From NCBI RefSeq assembly GCF_008973755.1, contig NZ_WBOM01000002.1:124001-188000 (forward strand): 64,000 bases of DNA, given 5' to 3'. Shown piece by piece: positions 20,840 to 29,456 of the stretch (position 1 is the first letter of the stretch; each line of letters begins with the position of its first letter). The notes beneath the pieces were generated by a model, which made no database searches, had not been told where the DNA came from, and was given only the letters and a program-made list of their open reading frames with translations. Source of the DNA: Nitrincola alkalilacustris (lineage in GTDB: Bacteria > Pseudomonadota > Gammaproteobacteria > Pseudomonadales > Balneatricaceae). Made by a program: the position numbers and the translations under genes.

Positions 20840-21479
20840 CAGTATGCGTATCCTGTGTCATATGTCGGTCCCAGATGAGACGTGTATCAAAACTGTTGGC
20901 GGCCAGCATGGTGCAGATCACTACACCAGCAAAAGCGGTTGCTCCCGGCTGTCCGCTGATCTGGGCAATATTGCCCAGTTGGACCAGTGCGACCAGAGCG
21001 GCGACAACAAAAATATCCAGCATCGACCAGCGGCCTATCCAGTGAACAATACGAAACATGGCCATCTTCTGTTGCATGTTGGTCGTCCACCCCAGTTGCA
21101 ACGCGGCCAGCATGATCAGCAATCCCAGTAGTTTGCCGAGTGGTATCAGTACACTGGCAGCCAGGACCACGAACGCAATACCGTACATGCCATGACTGCC
21201 CAGTTCAATGACACCGCCGATGATGGTGGCCGGTTGCTGATGGCCTAGGCTGGTGATCTGCATGATGGGCAGAAGATTTGCTGGCAAAAGCAGAAAAGAG
21301 GCGGTCAGAATCAGTGCCCAGGTGCGGATCATGGCGTTGGGCTTGCGCACATGCAACTCGGCACCACAGCGTCTGCAGTATTCGCCCTCCATGCTCAGCG
21401 GCCAGAGTGCGTGGCAGTCAGGGCAGGTGAGTAGCCCGGCGTCCATTGCATTATTTCCGATCCCCGGTCTGCTATTCAT
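20817..21479 (-). CDS. PqiA-domain membrane protein (second half-size subunit)
   Basis: 220 aa with an N-terminal zinc ribbon (LTCPDCHALW ... YCRRCGAEL, two CxxC pairs) and about four transmembrane helices, including a typical LTASFLLLPANLLPIM helix. It corresponds to one half of E. coli PqiA or LetA (YebS), in which two such modules are fused. The start ATG overlaps the end of the upstream half by 8 bp and its own end overlaps the MCE gene by 23 bp, so translation is coupled through all three. Confidence 0.92.
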   Translation of the reverse strand: MNSRPGIGNNAMDAGLLTCPDCHALWPLSMEGEYCRRCGAELHVRKPNAMIRTWALILTASFLLLPANLLPIMQITSLGHQQPATIIGGVIELGSHGMYGIAFVVLAASVLIPLGKLLGLLIMLAALQLGWTTNMQQKMAMFRIVHWIGRWSMLDIFVVAALVALVQLGNIAQISGQPGATAFAGVVICTMLAANSFDTRLIWDRHMTQDTHTDEQRADT

Positions 21480-22125
21480 GCTGCTTCTTACCTATCTGAT
21501 GCCAGAACAGATCATGATCCAGCATCGACGAACTCAGCGTGGTCACGATAATCAACCCACCCAGACAGAGGAGGCCGATGCCGGGTAGCAGAGTGGCCAT
21601 GGAGCTGAGTTTGATGATCGATACCAGAGTGCCGAGCAGGTAGACCTCCAGCATGCCCCATTCATCAAGATGTTGATAACTGCGCATGGCGAAAGGCATC
21701 CCCGGCAGTTTTATGGATAAATGCAGTGCCAGGCTGACCCAGAAGAGTAGCAGCAGCTTGCAGGCAGGCACGATCATGGCAAACAACAGTACCAGCAGAG
21801 CCAGAAACCACAGGCCATCACTGAACAGTGCCATGGCGCTGGTGAAGATGGTCTGACTTTGAGCATTGCCCATCAACTCAAGTGTCAGCAGGGGATAAGA
21901 GACTGCAGGTAGAATCAGAATCAGACCAGCACAGGAAAGCGCCAGGCTGCGCTCGATACTGTTGTGTCTGGCGGAAATGAGTGTGGAACCGCAACGCGGG
22001 CATCGTGCCGCCTGACTATCCAGAATGATAGGGCGTTGCAGCAGCAGGTCACACTCGTGACAGGCGATCAGTTCGGCTTGTTCAGGAGTCATTGGCAGCA
22101 TCTGGCAGTGTGTAGAAGCCTGCAT
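21472..22125 (-). CDS. PqiA-domain membrane protein (first half-size subunit)
   Basis: 217 aa from the ATG at 22125. The N-terminal zinc ribbon has ACHECD and RCPRCGS (two CxxC pairs), followed by about four transmembrane helices (LILPAVSYPLLTLELMG, LALLVLLFAMIVPACKLLLLF and others). It pairs with the next gene to make the equivalent of a full-length PqiA/LetA. No start has a good ribosome site: candidates are 22125, 22101 and 22092, all inside the 3' end of the preceding gene, so translation probably depends on coupling. Confidence 0.9.
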   Translation of the reverse strand: MQASTHCQMLPMTPEQAELIACHECDLLLQRPIILDSQAARCPRCGSTLISARHNSIERSLALSCAGLILILPAVSYPLLTLELMGNAQSQTIFTSAMALFSDGLWFLALLVLLFAMIVPACKLLLLFWVSLALHLSIKLPGMPFAMRSYQHLDEWGMLEVYLLGTLVSIIKLSSMATLLPGIGLLCLGGLIIVTTLSSSMLDHDLFWHQIGKKQHE

Positions 22126-22873
22126 CAAATTTCTGGAAATACTGTTGGTAGCGTCCGGTGTCTCGAAAAATCTTTAAACGCCTGTTAAATCGTGTCATCA
22201 AGTCACCACTGGTGTCCAGCGATCTGGGAAAGAGTAGAAAACTGTTATTATTCAAAAGTGGTAAAGGGTGGTGGGTAAAAAGTGACGCATCAACCTGAGG
22301 TAGACTCTGGTTCAGAGTGTAGTACCCGACACTGCGCTCTTCGGGAAATGCATCGATATAGCCTGCCAGCAAACGCATGAAATTCTGCTGTGTTGAACCG
22401 ACACGTTCGATAGAGAAGAGTCCGGACTCAAGAGCTCGGTCAAAATCCGGTCCATAGCTGTAGCCGATACCACCACCCAGCGCCATACCTTCCAGATCCT
22501 CCACGTTTGTCCAATCAAACGCTTGTTCGGCCAGATGGAAAAATACGAACTGCTCCTCCAGTACGGGGTCACTGTAATGAAAATCTGTCTCACGATCCGG
22601 CTGGTGCATCCAGATAGCTGTTGCAGCAAAGTGGCCGTCAGCCGCATCTGTATAGGCCCTGCCCCAGGGAAGAAACTCAAAACGGGCTTCGATATTTTCG
22701 GCCGCGAAAATATCGGAAATCAGATGAGCGATGAAACCCTGATGCATCTGCTGCTGAGAAAGAAAAGGTGGCCATTCACCGACACTGATAGTGATTTCAT
22801 GCTCTGCCGCAAACGACGTCACTGAATTAATCAGTACAGTGAAAATAAAAATCAGGCGCAAAATGCGCATCAT
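22082..22873 (-). CDS. Periplasmic solute-binding protein, family 3-like
   Basis: 263 aa with a cleavable signal peptide (MMRILRLIFIFTVLINSVTSFAA). The mature part starts EITISVGEWPPFLS, the classical first strand of amino-acid-type binding proteins, followed by GFIAHLISDIFAAENIEARFEFLPWGRAY and YSDPVLEEQFVFF. No ABC permease or ATPase lies beside it, so it may act as a sensor-like or orphan binding protein. It overlaps the first PqiA-type gene and is the first gene of that operon, a rather unusual partner for an MCE system. Confidence 0.88.
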   Translation of the reverse strand: MMRILRLIFIFTVLINSVTSFAAEHEITISVGEWPPFLSQQQMHQGFIAHLISDIFAAENIEARFEFLPWGRAYTDAADGHFAATAIWMHQPDRETDFHYSDPVLEEQFVFFHLAEQAFDWTNVEDLEGMALGGGIGYSYGPDFDRALESGLFSIERVGSTQQNFMRLLAGYIDAFPEERSVGYYTLNQSLPQVDASLFTHHPLPLLNNNSFLLFPRSLDTSGDLMTRFNRRLKIFRDTGRYQQYFQKFDAGFYTLPDAANDS

Positions 22874-23012
22874 CTGCTGCTCCCTTGATATTAAGGCAAT
22901 ACTATTGAAATCATCCTTGATGGCAGCGTGGCACGACAGAAATTGATCTGAGGCACTGCAAGAAAAGTAAATTCGTTTATAGTATGACCGACTTGAAATC
23001 GGAGATCTAGGA

Positions 23013-23660
23013 ATGAAAGACCAGGATATCAGTGCTCTGAGGCGAGAGTATGTCGCCGAGGGCTTACACCGCAGAGATCTGTTGGCAGATCCGACGGCTC
23101 AGTTCGCTCAATGGCTTGAGGCTGCCCGCCTTGCTCACCCGGATGATGCGACCTCCATGGCGCTTGCCACGGCAGACAGCGAGGGGATGCCAGCTGTGCG
23201 TATCGTGTTGCTTAAGCGCTTTGATGCACAGGGGTTTGCCTGGTTCACCAACTATGAAAGTGAAAAGGGGCAGCATCTGCTCAGTAATCCACAGGCAGAG
23301 CTTCTTTTCTATTGGAAAGGGTTGGAGCGACAGGTAAGGGTGCGCGGCAGTGTTGCACGTTTGAATCATGATGAGGCTCAGGCCTACTTCAGTGAGAGAC
23401 CTCTGGGGAGTCAGTTGAGTGCTGCAGTGTCCAGACAGAGTGCTCCTGTTGCTTCTCGTGAAGTACTTGAAGAGGCGGTGAAAAATCTGCAGGAGCGGTT
23501 GGGTGATGCTGGTGTGATCTGTCCTGAGTCCTGGGGGGGGTACTTGCTGAAGCCACAGCGTTTCGAGTTCTGGCAGGGGCGTGAAAACCGTCTGCATGAT
23601 CGTTTTATCTACACCCTTGATCAGCAGGGGCAGTGGATACTGAGTCGTCTTCAGCCTTGA
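23013..23660 (+). CDS. pdxH: Pyridoxamine 5'-phosphate oxidase PdxH
   Basis: 215-aa FMN-dependent oxidase that makes pyridoxal 5'-phosphate from PNP or PMP. Typical regions: MALATADSEGMPAVRIVLLK (FMN site), FAWFTNYESEKGQHL, RQVRVRGSVARL and the C-terminal WGGYLLKPQRFEFWQGRENRLHDR motif, with substrate-binding Arg and His. Length is standard. Monocistronic, with the ATG at 23013 preceded by TAGGA. Confidence 0.96.
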   Translation: MKDQDISALRREYVAEGLHRRDLLADPTAQFAQWLEAARLAHPDDATSMALATADSEGMPAVRIVLLKRFDAQGFAWFTNYESEKGQHLLSNPQAELLFYWKGLERQVRVRGSVARLNHDEAQAYFSERPLGSQLSAAVSRQSAPVASREVLEEAVKNLQERLGDAGVICPESWGGYLLKPQRFEFWQGRENRLHDRFIYTLDQQGQWILSRLQP

Positions 23661-23689
23661 TGATGACGCCTGACTTGTCATGATACTTG

Positions 23690-23723
23690 GGTTACCTGTC
23701 GGCTGTGAGTCGATCAGGTAACC
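23690..23723. terminator. Hairpin between convergent pdxH and a small gene
   Basis: A perfect 9-bp stem (GGTTACCTG/CAGGTAACC) with a 16-nt loop is followed on the plus strand by TTGTTTA. It lies 29 bp after pdxH and just beyond the stop of the convergent gene, so it could serve both. Confidence 0.55.
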
Positions 23724-23727
23724 TTGT

Positions 23728-23988
23728 TTACGCCACCTTCTCGCGCCACTTCAACTCACCTATCTGCACATTCAACCAGTCAAATCCCACTCTGCGTGCG
23801 ACAGCCGCGGCACCATCCAGACTTTTGAACTCCCGTTCAGTAGCAGAGCGCTGCAGATTCAGCGTCACCACTTCCTGATTATGTGTGATGAACTTCAGCG
23901 TCCAGCCCCGTGACATGGCGATGGGAATAGCCTGACAGGATTCAAATACGCCCGCCTTGAAAAGAAGTCTGATCTCTTTTTCCTGCAT
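23728..23988 (-). CDS. Small hypothetical protein, 86 aa
   Basis: A soluble mixed alpha/beta protein beginning MQEKEIRLLFKAGVF and ending in basic KWREKVA. The open frame extends 69 bp further upstream, but that extension is AT-rich with no protein-like pattern, so the Met at 23988 is preferred. I do not recognise the family. The upstream DNA is strikingly AT-rich. Confidence 0.65.
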   Translation of the reverse strand: MQEKEIRLLFKAGVFESCQAIPIAMSRGWTLKFITHNQEVVTLNLQRSATEREFKSLDGAAAVARRVGFDWLNVQIGELKWREKVA

Positions 23989-24380
23989 AATCCATATCCG
24001 TTTAAGATTAATCATATTTCTATAATTACAATTATATATTCGATATTGATTTATCACAAGTTTATATGGGTAAAAAATAACCTGTAAGGCATTGATGCAA
24101 AAGGATTTTTAAATTTCTTCATGGCAATGGCGATGTGTTGATGTGATTGTTTTCAAGTAATTGAAAATAAAGGATATTTAAGATTTGTCTGGTTAGACTT
24201 TACGGTACGTAGAGAGAGGGTTTTTATAATTTCCAGCAATCAAAATCTGAATTTGATGCTGTCTGGATGATTTTCAGCTAATCATGCAAATGATGATCAT
24301 GCTTTTTCATGAATATCATCAGAACGAGTATTCAGCGGGGTTTATCAGGCGGCTCGAGAGGTGAGTTCAGGTGTCGGAGA
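23989..24380. other. AT-rich non-coding region
   Basis: About 390 bp, clearly richer in A+T than its neighbours, without a supportable gene. It includes an ATATTCGATATTGA-type segment and several short dyads such as ATGATCATG near 24293. It probably holds the promoter of the 86-aa protein gene; the base composition could also reflect transferred DNA or an H-NS-type silencing target. Confidence 0.5.
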
Positions 24381-24412
24381 GCTGAACCCGGGCGTACTGC
24401 TCCGGGTTCAGC
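24381..24412 (-). terminator. Strong 11-bp hairpin after the 66-aa protein gene
   Basis: GCTGAACCCGG (24381-24391) and CCGGGTTCAGC (24402-24412) pair perfectly with a 10-nt loop, 14 bp beyond the minus-strand stop at 24427. No T-run follows, so it is terminator-like or a 3'-stabilising stem. Confidence 0.55.
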
Positions 24413-24426
24413 CGGTTAGTGAGGAG

Positions 24427-24627
24427 TTATTGGGTCTGTTTGGCGTTCAGGCGAAGCTCAAGGGCTTCTTCTACGGCATCCAGCTTGGCTTTCATCTGAG
24501 CAATAGACATATCGTCTTCACCGTTATCCGGTGAGAACTTGATCATGTCCAGCACTTCAACCATGAAGGCCTCTTCATTCATCTTAAGCACCTGAGCTGC
24601 ATTCCAGGATTTCACTCGTTTAGGCAT
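24427..24627 (-). CDS. Small hypothetical protein, 66 aa
   Basis: A highly charged, helical, soluble protein (MPKRVKSWNAAQVLKM ... AQMKAKLDAVEEALELRLNAK). The C-terminal half looks like a short coiled coil. A clear ribosome site (GAGGAG) precedes the ATG at 24627. I do not recognise the family. Confidence 0.75.
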   Translation of the reverse strand: MPKRVKSWNAAQVLKMNEEAFMVEVLDMIKFSPDNGEDDMSIAQMKAKLDAVEEALELRLNAKQTQ

Positions 24628-24825
24628 CGTTTGCTCCTCACATTAATGGCATCTGATCTCAGTTTAGTTGGATATATCAGATTTTCCTGCTTTCAGCCGG
24701 TCTGAAAAGCCTGATCTTATTCTGACAACAGAGAACCGAGCAGTTCCTTGAGCTGCGTCAATATAGCCAGTGAGTGGAGGCGGTATGCTTGTATAAAGTT
24801 TGAACAGTAACAAGTGAGGTGACAT

Positions 24826-24960
24826 ATGTTCGGTATTGATGTGCATAGCCTGGAAGTCCTGATTCCCAGTCTGATTGGTATCGTCGGTATTACTGCTGTG
24901 ATGATCTGGTCCGGCATCAAGGTGCGCCAACTGATGAATGAGAGTGGCAGCAAGAAGTGA
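24826..24960 (+). CDS. Small single-pass membrane protein, 44 aa
   Basis: The reading frame starts ATGTTCGGTATTG behind GTGAGGTGACAT, a good ribosome site, and ends at the TGA at 24960. It encodes MFGIDVHSLEVLIPSLIGIV..., with one hydrophobic helix (about residues 11-29) followed by a basic tail KVRQLMNESGSKK. The layout (short outside N-terminus, helix, basic C-terminus) is that of small bacterial membrane proteins. Upstream of it, the 66-aa gene points the other way; alaX follows 153 bp downstream. Confidence 0.65.
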   Translation: MFGIDVHSLEVLIPSLIGIVGITAVMIWSGIKVRQLMNESGSKK

Positions 24961-25113
24961 TCCAGTGCATGCTCGGCGTGCGGGAATTGTTATGGCGACA
25001 TTATAATTCTTGCGCGCTGGTGAGCGCCGGTTACACTGCAATAGACTGAGTTTTCAACACCTTCACCCGAATGCCGACAGCTTCCGGGTTATGTTTGAGG
25101 TCAGACTATTGCA

Positions 25114-25827
25114 ATGACTACTTATCAGTTTTACCAGAATGCCTATCAGGCAGAGCTGGATACTTCCGTTGTCTCGCTGACAGATCAGCGCCTGACACTG
25201 TCGGAAACGATTTTTTACCCTCATGGTGGCGGTCAACCGGGTGATACCGGGGTGCTGCTGGTTGATGGACGTCGTATCGATATACTGGATACCCGTTACA
25301 GTCAGGATCGCAGCCAGATCGAGCATTATCTTGCACAACCGCTTCAGCTTGAACCTGGCACCAGAGTCGCTCTGCAGCTTGACTGGGAGCGGCGCTATCG
25401 GCTGATGCGCATGCACACCTGTTTGCACCTGCTGTGTCATCTGATCAAGGATCCGGTCACTGGTGGTAATGTCGGCGAGCAGCAGAGTCGGGCCGAGTTT
25501 GATCTGACCGAGCCGCTGGATAAACATCTGCTGGAGCAGCAACTGAACGATCTTATAGCGCATGGCGCTGAGGTCTCGACTGAATGGTTGCCTGAGTCAG
25601 TGCTGGATGAACAGCCGGATCTGGTCAGAACCATGAGTGTTAAGCCACCACGAGGGCAGGGATCGATTCGTATGGTGAGGATTGCCAGGAATGACTATCT
25701 GTTGGATTACCAGCCGTGTGGTGGTACACATCTGCACAATATTGCTGAGGTGGGGCAGGTGAGAGTGCCCAGCATCAAGAGCAAGGGCAAGCAGAATAAG
25801 CGGATCAATATCGAGCTGGTTGACTGA
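25114..25827 (+). CDS. Alanyl-tRNA editing protein AlaX
   Basis: 237-aa freestanding editing domain related to the AlaRS editing and C-terminal regions. It hydrolyses mischarged Ser-tRNA-Ala (and in some members Gly-tRNA-Ala). The zinc-binding motifs are intact: HTCLH at 101-105 and CGGTH at 202-206. An N-terminal barrel-like part starts YQNAYQAELDTSV and contains FYPHGGGQPGD. The length fits the full AlaX-M type. Cytosolic and probably monocistronic. Confidence 0.92.
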   Translation: MTTYQFYQNAYQAELDTSVVSLTDQRLTLSETIFYPHGGGQPGDTGVLLVDGRRIDILDTRYSQDRSQIEHYLAQPLQLEPGTRVALQLDWERRYRLMRMHTCLHLLCHLIKDPVTGGNVGEQQSRAEFDLTEPLDKHLLEQQLNDLIAHGAEVSTEWLPESVLDEQPDLVRTMSVKPPRGQGSIRMVRIARNDYLLDYQPCGGTHLHNIAEVGQVRVPSIKSKGKQNKRINIELVD

Positions 25828-25839
25828 GGCCTCTGGTCC

Positions 25840-25952
25840 GTGTCGGGCACCGGGTGTACCTATCCGGGGTCGGCGTAAATCCGTCCATGGAGCCTAGACC
25901 GCAACATCCCTGTTGCGGACTCCCCCTGATAGACACACCCGGCACCCGACAC
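25840..25952. repeat. 113-bp nested palindromic element between alaX and valS
   Basis: The outer arms GTGTCGGGCACCGGGTGT (25840-25857) and ACACCCGGCACCCGACAC (25935-25952) are inverted repeats that pair at 16 of 18 positions. The pairing continues inward imperfectly through TATC/GATA and GGGG/CCCC. Inside, CCGCAAC-ATCCCT-GTTGCGG is a second, perfect hairpin, and TCCATGGA a short palindrome. The element sits exactly between two convergent genes. It looks like a REP/BIME- or MITE-like intergenic element and may also end transcription from both sides. Confidence 0.8.
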
Positions 25953-25985
25953 TCATCTCGGCGCGAACTCCGAAACTTGAGTTGT

Positions 25986-28823
25986 CTAAATGGCGCTGAT
26001 ACTCGTCTGCTGATCCTGCAGGCGGGTGAAGGCTTCGCGCATCTCGGTGAGTTTGGCGCGCTCCTTCTCCACGACATCGGCAGGGGCTTTGCTGACAAAT
26101 CCGGCATTGCTCAGCTTGCCATCCAGTCGAGCGATCTCCTTCTGCAGCTTGTCCAGCTCTTTGGCCAGACGGGCCAGCTCTGCATCCTTGTCGATCAACC
26201 CTGCCATGGGTACCAGAATCTCCATGCTGCCGACCAGACCGGTGGCTGACATGGGGGCTTCTTCGCCTTCCGCGAGTATGGTGATCTGATCCAGTTTTGC
26301 CAGCTTGACCAGCGAAGTGCGATTGGCTTCCAGACGACTCAGATCTTCGGCAGAGGCGTTGCGCAGCAGAATATTGATCGCCTTGCCGGGACCGATATTC
26401 ATCTCGCCACGGATATTACGAATCGCCAGCATCACTGCCTTCAGCCACTCGATATCTGCAGTTGCCTGCGGATCAAGCTTGTGCTCCTCGGCCAGTGGGT
26501 AAGGCTGCAGCATGATGGTATCACCCTGCTTGCCTGCCAGCGGTGCAACACGTTGCCAGATCGCTTCGGTGATATAAGGCATCATCGGGTGAGCCAGGCG
26601 CAGTATCGCCTCCAGTACGCGCACCAGTGTGCGGCGTGTACCGCGCAGTCGCGCAGTTGGTGCCTGCTCATCCCAGAGTACCGGTTTTGAGAGCTCCAGA
26701 TACCAGTCGCAGTATTCGTTCCAGACAAACTCATACAGCGCGCTCGACAGCAGATCGAAACGATACTCCTCGAAGTGACGCGCAATCTGCTGCTCGGTTT
26801 CCTGCAGACGGGAGATGATCCAGCGGTCTGCCAGTGTCAGCTCCACTTCGCCACCCTCGACACCGCAGTCATGCTCTTCGGTGTTCATCAGTACATAACG
26901 GGCCGCATTCCACAGCTTGTTGCAGAAGTTGCGGTAACCCTCCATACGGTTCATGTCGAACTTGATATCACGACCGGTGGAGGCCAGCGACAGGAAGGTG
27001 AAGCGCAGCGCATCGGTACCATAGGCATCAATCCCCTCGGGGAAGTGCTTGCGCGTCTGCTGTTCGATCTTCTTCGCCAACTGAGGCTGCATCATGTTGC
27101 CGGTACGCTTGTCGACCAGCTCTTCGAGCTTGATACCGTCGATCAGATCCAGTGGATCAAGGACATTACCCTTGGATTTGGACATCTTCTGTCCATCCTG
27201 ATCACGCACCAGGCCGTGCACATACACGGTCTTGAAGGGCACCTCATCAGTGAACTTCAGCGTGAACATGATCATTCTGGCGACCCAGAAGAAAATGATG
27301 TCAAACCCTGTCACCAGCACACTGCTGGGGTGGAAGGTTTTCAGATCTTCGGTCTGCTCAGGCCAGCCCAGCGTACCGAAAGTCCACAGCGCAGAGGAGA
27401 ACCAGGTGTCCAGAACGTCGTCGTCCTGCTTCAGTGGCAGGTCGTGGCCGAGTTGATATTTTTCACGTGCTTCGAGTTCGGTACGGGCAACGTAGATATT
27501 CCCGACATCATCATACCAGGCCGGAATGCGGTGGCCCCACCAGAGCTGGCGCGAAATGCACCAATCCTGCAGGTCACGCATCCAGGAGAAGTACATGTTT
27601 TCGTACTGCTTGGGCACAAACTGAATATCGCCGTTTTCAACCGCGGCAATGGCCGGTTTGGCCAGATCAGCTACTGCAACAAACCACTGATCGGTCAGCA
27701 GGGGTTCAATCACCACGCCGGAGCGATCGCCATAGGGGACTTTCAGGGCATGGTCATCAACTTTCTCAAGCAGTCCGGCTGCTTCAAACTCGCTGATGAT
27801 CAGTTTGCGCGCATCGAAACGATCCAGATGGTGATACTGCTCAGGTAGGCGATCATCCAGATCACCATTGACACTGCCGTCACTGTTGTAGATCTCGCAG
27901 CGAGTCAGGATGGCGGCATCGTGATTCAGAATGTTGATCAGAGGCAGATGATGGCGTTTGCCAACGGCATAGTCATTGAAGTCATGTGCCGGGGTGATCT
28001 TGACGCAGCCACTGCCGAAATCAGCCTCGACATAGTCGTCGGCAATGATCGGAATGCGGCGATCGACCAGCGGCAGGGTGATGAATTTGCCGACCAGAGA
28101 GGTGTAGCGTGGATCTTTCGGATTCACCGCCACGGCGCTGTCGCCGAGGATGGTTTCGGGGCGCGTAGTGGCGACCACGATATAGTCTTTGCCATCAGCG
28201 GTGGTGGCGCCATCGGCCAGCGGGTAGCGGAAGTGCCAGAGGTTGCCGCTCAGGTCCTTGTTCTCGACCTCGAGATCGGAGATCGCCGTGTGCAGTTTCG
28301 GATCCCAGTTGACCAGACGCTTGCCGCGGTAGATCAGTTTGTCGTCATACAGGCGGATGAACACCTCCTGCACCGCCTTGTAAAAGCCCTCGTCCATCGT
28401 GAAGCGCTCGCGGCTCCAGTCGATCGACGTACCCATGCGGCGCAACTGACGAGTGATGGAACCACCGGACTCCTCTTTCCATTCCCAGACCTTCTCGATG
28501 AAGGCGTCACGGCCCAGATCGTGGCGTGACTTGCCCTCTTCATTAGCGATCTTGCGTTCGACCAGCATCTGTGTGGCGATACCGGCATGATCCATGCCTG
28601 ACTGCCACAGGGTATTTTTACCCAGCATGCGCTGATGACGGATCAGGCTATCCATGATGGTGTCCTGGAAAGCATGCCCCATGTGCAGACTGCCGGTGAC
28701 ATTGGGCGGGGGGATCATGATGCTGTAGGGATCACCCTTTCCTGATGGGGCAAAATAGTTGCTCTGCTCCCATTTTTCATACCAGAAGCTTTCGATTTCG
28801 TGGGGCTGATAAGTCTTGTCCAT
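25986..28823 (-). CDS. valS: Valyl-tRNA synthetase
   Basis: 945-aa class Ia synthetase that charges tRNA-Val. The HIGH-type motif is [13 protein letters not shown] (near 40-52) and KMSKS is in [13 protein letters not shown]. The CP1 editing domain has the [15 protein letters not shown] sequence, used to hydrolyse Thr-tRNA-Val. The C-terminus (from about 880) is the expected coiled coil arm rich in Lys/Glu. It is followed upstream in gene order by holC and pepA in the usual gammaproteobacterial arrangement pepA-holC-valS, with a 182-bp gap after holC. Confidence 0.97.
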   Translation of the reverse strand: MDKTYQPHEIESFWYEKWEQSNYFAPSGKGDPYSIMIPPPNVTGSLHMGHAFQDTIMDSLIRHQRMLGKNTLWQSGMDHAGIATQMLVERKIANEEGKSRHDLGRDAFIEKVWEWKEESGGSITRQLRRMGTSIDWSRERFTMDEGFYKAVQEVFIRLYDDKLIYRGKRLVNWDPKLHTAISDLEVENKDLSGNLWHFRYPLADGATTADGKDYIVVATTRPETILGDSAVAVNPKDPRYTSLVGKFITLPLVDRRIPIIADDYVEADFGSGCVKITPAHDFNDYAVGKRHHLPLINILNHDAAILTRCEIYNSDGSVNGDLDDRLPEQYHHLDRFDARKLIISEFEAAGLLEKVDDHALKVPYGDRSGVVIEPLLTDQWFVAVADLAKPAIAAVENGDIQFVPKQYENMYFSWMRDLQDWCISRQLWWGHRIPAWYDDVGNIYVARTELEAREKYQLGHDLPLKQDDDVLDTWFSSALWTFGTLGWPEQTEDLKTFHPSSVLVTGFDIIFFWVARMIMFTLKFTDEVPFKTVYVHGLVRDQDGQKMSKSKGNVLDPLDLIDGIKLEELVDKRTGNMMQPQLAKKIEQQTRKHFPEGIDAYGTDALRFTFLSLASTGRDIKFDMNRMEGYRNFCNKLWNAARYVLMNTEEHDCGVEGGEVELTLADRWIISRLQETEQQIARHFEEYRFDLLSSALYEFVWNEYCDWYLELSKPVLWDEQAPTARLRGTRRTLVRVLEAILRLAHPMMPYITEAIWQRVAPLAGKQGDTIMLQPYPLAEEHKLDPQATADIEWLKAVMLAIRNIRGEMNIGPGKAINILLRNASAEDLSRLEANRTSLVKLAKLDQITILAEGEEAPMSATGLVGSMEILVPMAGLIDKDAELARLAKELDKLQKEIARLDGKLSNAGFVSKAPADVVEKERAKLTEMREAFTRLQDQQTSISAI

Positions 28824-29005
28824 GCTGATCTCGGTCTAAATGAAACGGGGCCTGTTTTCAGGGCACTGAGTGACGCGGTTGCAGCGCGATACGTCGGGTC
28901 TGCCTGAACGCTGAAGCCGGCCATTATAGCCTTTTGCGCAGGCTGATTGTAGTTTGCAGCGCTGTTTTTACCGGGTCATCACTTGTGAAGAATATAAGCA
29001 GTTGT

Positions 29006-29437
29006 TCAACGTGAAGCAGGTGTTTTCTGCGTCTGCATCTCATAACCGGCAGATTTGCAGCGCTGAAAATTGCTGCGGGTTGCTGCCAGTATCTCTTCCT
29101 GCTGAATCACTACCTCGACAAGGCGCTCAAAAGTGAGAGCGCTGTCGGGTAGTTCGCCAGCCAGATTCAGAAAAACCTGACGATGGCTTGGCAATTGATC
29201 GCCATGACCTATCTCGATAGGGGCTGCTGGCATCTGGCCCAGCAGTTGATGCGGTACAAAGCTGTCCGGCCTGAAGGACCAGAGCAACTGGTCCAACCGT
29301 TTGGCACTGCTTTCGCTGTGCGTCAGGATAAATACCGACAGCTGCTGCGCCAGAATCTTTTCACACAGCCGACAGGCGAAGCGCATACGGCTGTCTTCGT
29401 CACTGTCGCTGAGGATGTAGTAGCTTGCCTTGGGCAT
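29006..29437 (-). CDS. holC: DNA polymerase III chi subunit HolC
   Basis: 143 aa. The start MPKASYYILSDSDEDSRMRFACRL and the sequence FILTHSESSAKRLDQLLWSF...SFVPHQLLG match the chi subunit, which links the clamp loader to SSB. A 12-residue-longer frame is open, but MPKASYYIL is the family start. The C-terminal region (KSAGYEMQTQKTPASR) is a little longer than in E. coli. Part of the pepA-holC-valS unit, 19 bp after pepA. Confidence 0.9.
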   Translation of the reverse strand: MPKASYYILSDSDEDSRMRFACRLCEKILAQQLSVFILTHSESSAKRLDQLLWSFRPDSFVPHQLLGQMPAAPIEIGHGDQLPSHRQVFLNLAGELPDSALTFERLVEVVIQQEEILAATRSNFQRCKSAGYEMQTQKTPASR

Positions 29438-29456
29438 GATAGGGACGCGTATCGGT

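Noticed and set aside
26775-27848. A 357-aa plus-strand frame inside valS
   Set aside because: Antisense to the synthetase core; the valS motifs are intact and explain the open frame.
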